NCBI RefSeq assembly: GCF_030913705.1
Contig: NZ_CP133190.1
Span: 558,001 to 622,000 of the forward strand
Reading direction: 5' to 3'
Length of the DNA: 64,000 bases
Origin: Anaerocolumna sp. MB42-C2
GTDB lineage: Bacteria; Bacillota; Clostridia; Lachnospirales; Lachnospiraceae
Shown: positions 62,111 to 64,000 of the stretch, piece after piece
How the letters are laid out: every line of letters begins with the position of its first letter
How positions within the stretch are numbered: position 1 is the first letter of the stretch
Notes under the pieces: model-generated
What the model was told of the DNA's origin: nothing
Databases searched by the model: none
What the model saw: the letters and a program-made list of their open reading frames with translations, nothing else
Made by a program: the position numbers and the translations under genes

Positions 62111-63646
62111 CTAATCTTCCCAATATTTCCTGTCTAATGATCTATAACAGATAGCTTCACTTAAATGTTTTTCCTTAATATCCTCCGAACCATCCAAATC
62201 AGCTATCGTTCTCGATACTTTTAGTATTCTGTGATATGCCCGCGCGCTTAAGTTCATCTTCGTAAAAGCTTTTTCTATCAGACTCTTTTCTTTTTTACCC
62301 AGCTTGCAATAACGGCTTATTGTTTTAGGTGTCAATTGAGAATTAAAATAAAATATTTCATCCTTGTAACGTTCTAACTGTATATCTCTGGCTGCCATTA
62401 TCCTCTTCCGGATATTTTCCGAAGTCTCTGACAGTTTATGATTCTCCAGTTCTTTATAGTTAACCTGCAGAGCTTCAATACAGATATCTATCCGGTCTAA
62501 TAATGGCCGGCTTATTTTTCCTATATACCTCTTTACTTGATTTATGGAGCAGTTACATTTATTACGGTCCGGATAATATCCGCAGGAACATGGATTCATT
62601 GCGGCAACCAGCATAAAATCCGCCGGATATTTGTAAGTTCCGTAAAGTCTTGCAATAGTAACTTCGTTTTCCTCCAGGGGTTGTCTTAAAATTTCAATGG
62701 TATTACGGTTAAATTCAGGAAATTCGTCCAGAAACAGGACGCCGAGATGGGCTAAACTTATTTCACCCGGAATAGGAGTTCTGCCGCCTCCGGCTAGTGC
62801 CGCAGCAGTGATTGTATGATGGGGAGAGCGAAAAGGTCTTTTTTTAATCAGGGAACAATTATTATTCAGCAAACCAGATACACTGTAGATTTTTGAAATC
62901 TCTAAACTTTCTTCAAAGTTAAGTTCCGGCATAATCGTTGGAATTCTTTTAGCCAGCATAGTTTTACCGGCCCCGGGAGGACCGATCATTAGTAAATTGT
63001 GCATTCCGGATACTGCTATCTCGATAGCTCTTTTCGCGAGTTCCTGTCCGGTAACATCCGAAAAGTCCAGATTGTCCATGTCTTCTCTTATAAAAGACAA
63101 ATCTTCCGTATGAATAAAATATGGTTCCAAGATTGTTTCATTATTTAAAAATCTTACTGCCTCCTGCAGATTATTAACACCGTAAACATCAATACCCTGT
63201 ACCACTGCACCTTCCTTAACATTTTCAAAGGGAACGACACAACGTTTAAACCCCAGCTTATATGCATTATAAACGATGGGCAGTACACCATTAACCTTAT
63301 TAATTTTACCATTTAGACTCATTTCACCTATAAAAATTGTTTTATTCAGATTTTCTTGGGGAATATAACCGAAAGCGGTTAAAATTGCGATTGCAATAGG
63401 CAGATCAAATGCAGTACCCTCTTTTCTAAGGTCTGCGGGAGATAAATTAATGGTAATTCTCTTAGCCGGCAGCTGATAACCTGAATTTTTAAGAGAGATT
63501 CTGACTCTTTCCCTGGCCTCTCTTACTTCGGAACCCAGGTAACCAACCAGATCAAAAATTGGTAATCCGTCACTGACATCCGCTTCCACGGATACAATGA
63601 TGCCATCGATTCCGTTTACAGCAGCACTGTAAGCTTTACTAAACAT
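62111..63646 (-). CDS. comM: YifB/ComM-family AAA+ ATPase
   Basis: Mg-chelatase-like AAA+ protein; ComM in transforming bacteria is a branch-migration helicase. Start set at ATG 63646 (511 residues; AAAGGAG about 5 bases upstream), giving MFSKAYSAAVNGIDGIIVSVE-type family start. N-terminal Lon-protease-like domain (about 1-170), AAA+ core with Walker A MIGPPGAGKTMLAKRIP and Walker B GVLFLDEFPEF, zinc-type CSCG..C..C segment (NPCSCGYYPDRNKCNC), C-terminal domain ending near EAICYRSLDRKYWED. Confidence 0.93.
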   Translation of the reverse strand: MFSKAYSAAVNGIDGIIVSVEADVSDGLPIFDLVGYLGSEVREARERVRISLKNSGYQLPAKRITINLSPADLRKEGTAFDLPIAIAILTAFGYIPQENLNKTIFIGEMSLNGKINKVNGVLPIVYNAYKLGFKRCVVPFENVKEGAVVQGIDVYGVNNLQEAVRFLNNETILEPYFIHTEDLSFIREDMDNLDFSDVTGQELAKRAIEIAVSGMHNLLMIGPPGAGKTMLAKRIPTIMPELNFEESLEISKIYSVSGLLNNNCSLIKKRPFRSPHHTITAAALAGGGRTPIPGEISLAHLGVLFLDEFPEFNRNTIEILRQPLEENEVTIARLYGTYKYPADFMLVAAMNPCSCGYYPDRNKCNCSINQVKRYIGKISRPLLDRIDICIEALQVNYKELENHKLSETSENIRKRIMAARDIQLERYKDEIFYFNSQLTPKTISRYCKLGKKEKSLIEKAFTKMNLSARAYHRILKVSRTIADLDGSEDIKEKHLSEAICYRSLDRKYWED

Positions 63647-63696
63647 ATTTGCTCCTTTCATTGTCTCTCCAATAAAAGGAAACATCATCCAGATTC

Positions 63697-63725
63697 AGTA
63701 TAACAAAGAACCTGAATTCTTACAA
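63697..63725 (-). promoter_or_regulatory. Promoter of the comM-dprA-topA group
   Basis: TTGTAA, 17 bases, TATACT on the minus strand, about 51 bases upstream of the comM ATG. Good match in both hexamers and spacing; an alternative TTGACA occurs about 25 bases further upstream without a good -10. Confidence 0.55.
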
Positions 63726-63883
63726 GATAATTTTCTACAAAATATAAAGGTTTTGTCAAATATTAAATTATAAATTTACTGTATAATATGGTAAAACAAA
63801 AACATTTATTCCCATATTTAAATAATAAATTGTATAATTTAAGATTAGCAAAACCTATTATCCTGAAAGTATTATAATTCTTT

Positions 63884-64000
63884 TTACTGTGTAACTAATC
63901 CTAAAAGCCATTCTTCCTTTTTAATGGAGTAACATATATCGTCATATACCTTTCCATTATAAATCTGACTTCCCATTCGTAAAATCCCTTCATATGTAAA
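63884..64000 (-). CDS. GNAT-family N-acetyltransferase, C-terminal fragment (cut by right edge)
   Basis: The last 38 codons of a minus-strand gene are open from the window edge to TAA at 63884. The peptide FTYEGILRMGSQIYNGKVYD followed by DICYSIKKEEW matches the C-terminal end of RimJ/RimL-type acetyltransferases (GF.YEG.LR...G...D...YS....EW). No more can be said without upstream sequence. 237 bases of AT-rich DNA separate it from comM. Confidence 0.65.
   Translation of the reverse strand, partial: FTYEGILRMGSQIYNGKVYDDICYSIKKEEWLLGLVTQ

Noticed and set aside
1..64000. CRISPR arrays, insertion sequences, prophage genes
   Set aside because: No regularly spaced repeats, transposases or phage structural genes were seen in either strand.

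Overview
The window looks like a chromosomal segment from a motile, low-G+C anaerobic Firmicute, most likely a flagellated member of the Lachnospiraceae (Clostridium cluster XIVa). The grounds are AT-rich DNA, strong AGGAGG-type ribosome sites, a codY-flgB fla/che super-operon in the Bacillus/Clostridium order, FliY instead of FliN, CheC and CheD, FapA downstream of the motility sigma factor, and a UPF0210/ACT-domain pair. The species is inference only. Nearly every gene is on the minus strand; the only plus-strand genes I can support are one tRNA and one lipoprotein.

Layout in transcription order (high to low coordinates). 63884-64000 holds the tail of an acetyltransferase. 63646-58832 is comM(yifB)-dprA-topA, behind a promoter at about 63697-63725. 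codY (58451-57681) has its own leader containing two tandem related hairpins and ends at a strong terminator (57518-57562). From 57389 to about 22663 runs a motility and chemotaxis locus of about 40 genes over roughly 35 kb. It encodes the basal-body rod and MS ring (flgB, flgC, fliE, fliF), the C ring and export ATPase (fliG-fliJ), a MotE-like protein, hook genes (fliK, flgD, flgE), the motor (motA, motB, fliL), the switch (fliM, fliY), cheY, the export gate (fliO-fliR, flhB, flhA), flagellar placement GTPase/ATPase (flhF, flhG), a PilZ protein, cheB-cheA-cheW-cheC-cheD and a FliA/SigD-type sigma factor. A tail follows of fapA, a small unknown gene, a SwrB-like gene and a YceG-like membrane protein. 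Filament, cap and cheR genes are not in the window.

19.2-22.6 kb is a small accessory-looking stretch with tRNA-Leu(CAA), an ANT(6)-like nucleotidyltransferase, a lipoprotein on the opposite strand and a possible gene remnant. 19.9-12.6 kb holds a zinc-finger anti-sigma-like protein, polA, coaE, a long FtsA-like ATPase and a WalJ-type metallohydrolase. 12.5-9.1 kb holds the ACT/UPF0210 pair, pepD and a CapA-family phosphoesterase. 7.4-0.9 kb holds an LCP-family protein, an M23 peptidase, a small alarmone synthetase, an RsmF-like methyltransferase, an RsuA-family pseudouridine synthase and a HAD phosphatase. An RluA-family synthase is cut by the left edge.

The most interesting signal is non-coding. 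Three leaders, upstream of pepD, the UPF0210 gene and flhA, carry copies of one structured element: a conserved purine/TATAAT box, a GCCAC(A/U)...(A/U)GUGGC stem and a following hairpin whose sequence differs completely between copies while its pairing is kept. I do not recognise it as a known riboswitch. Other unexplained structures are the tandem compensatory hairpins upstream of codY, a multi-hairpin, GC-richer element of about 165-180 bp with imperfect terminal inverted repeats next to the LCP gene, and a perfect 12-bp inverted repeat between flgE and flbD.
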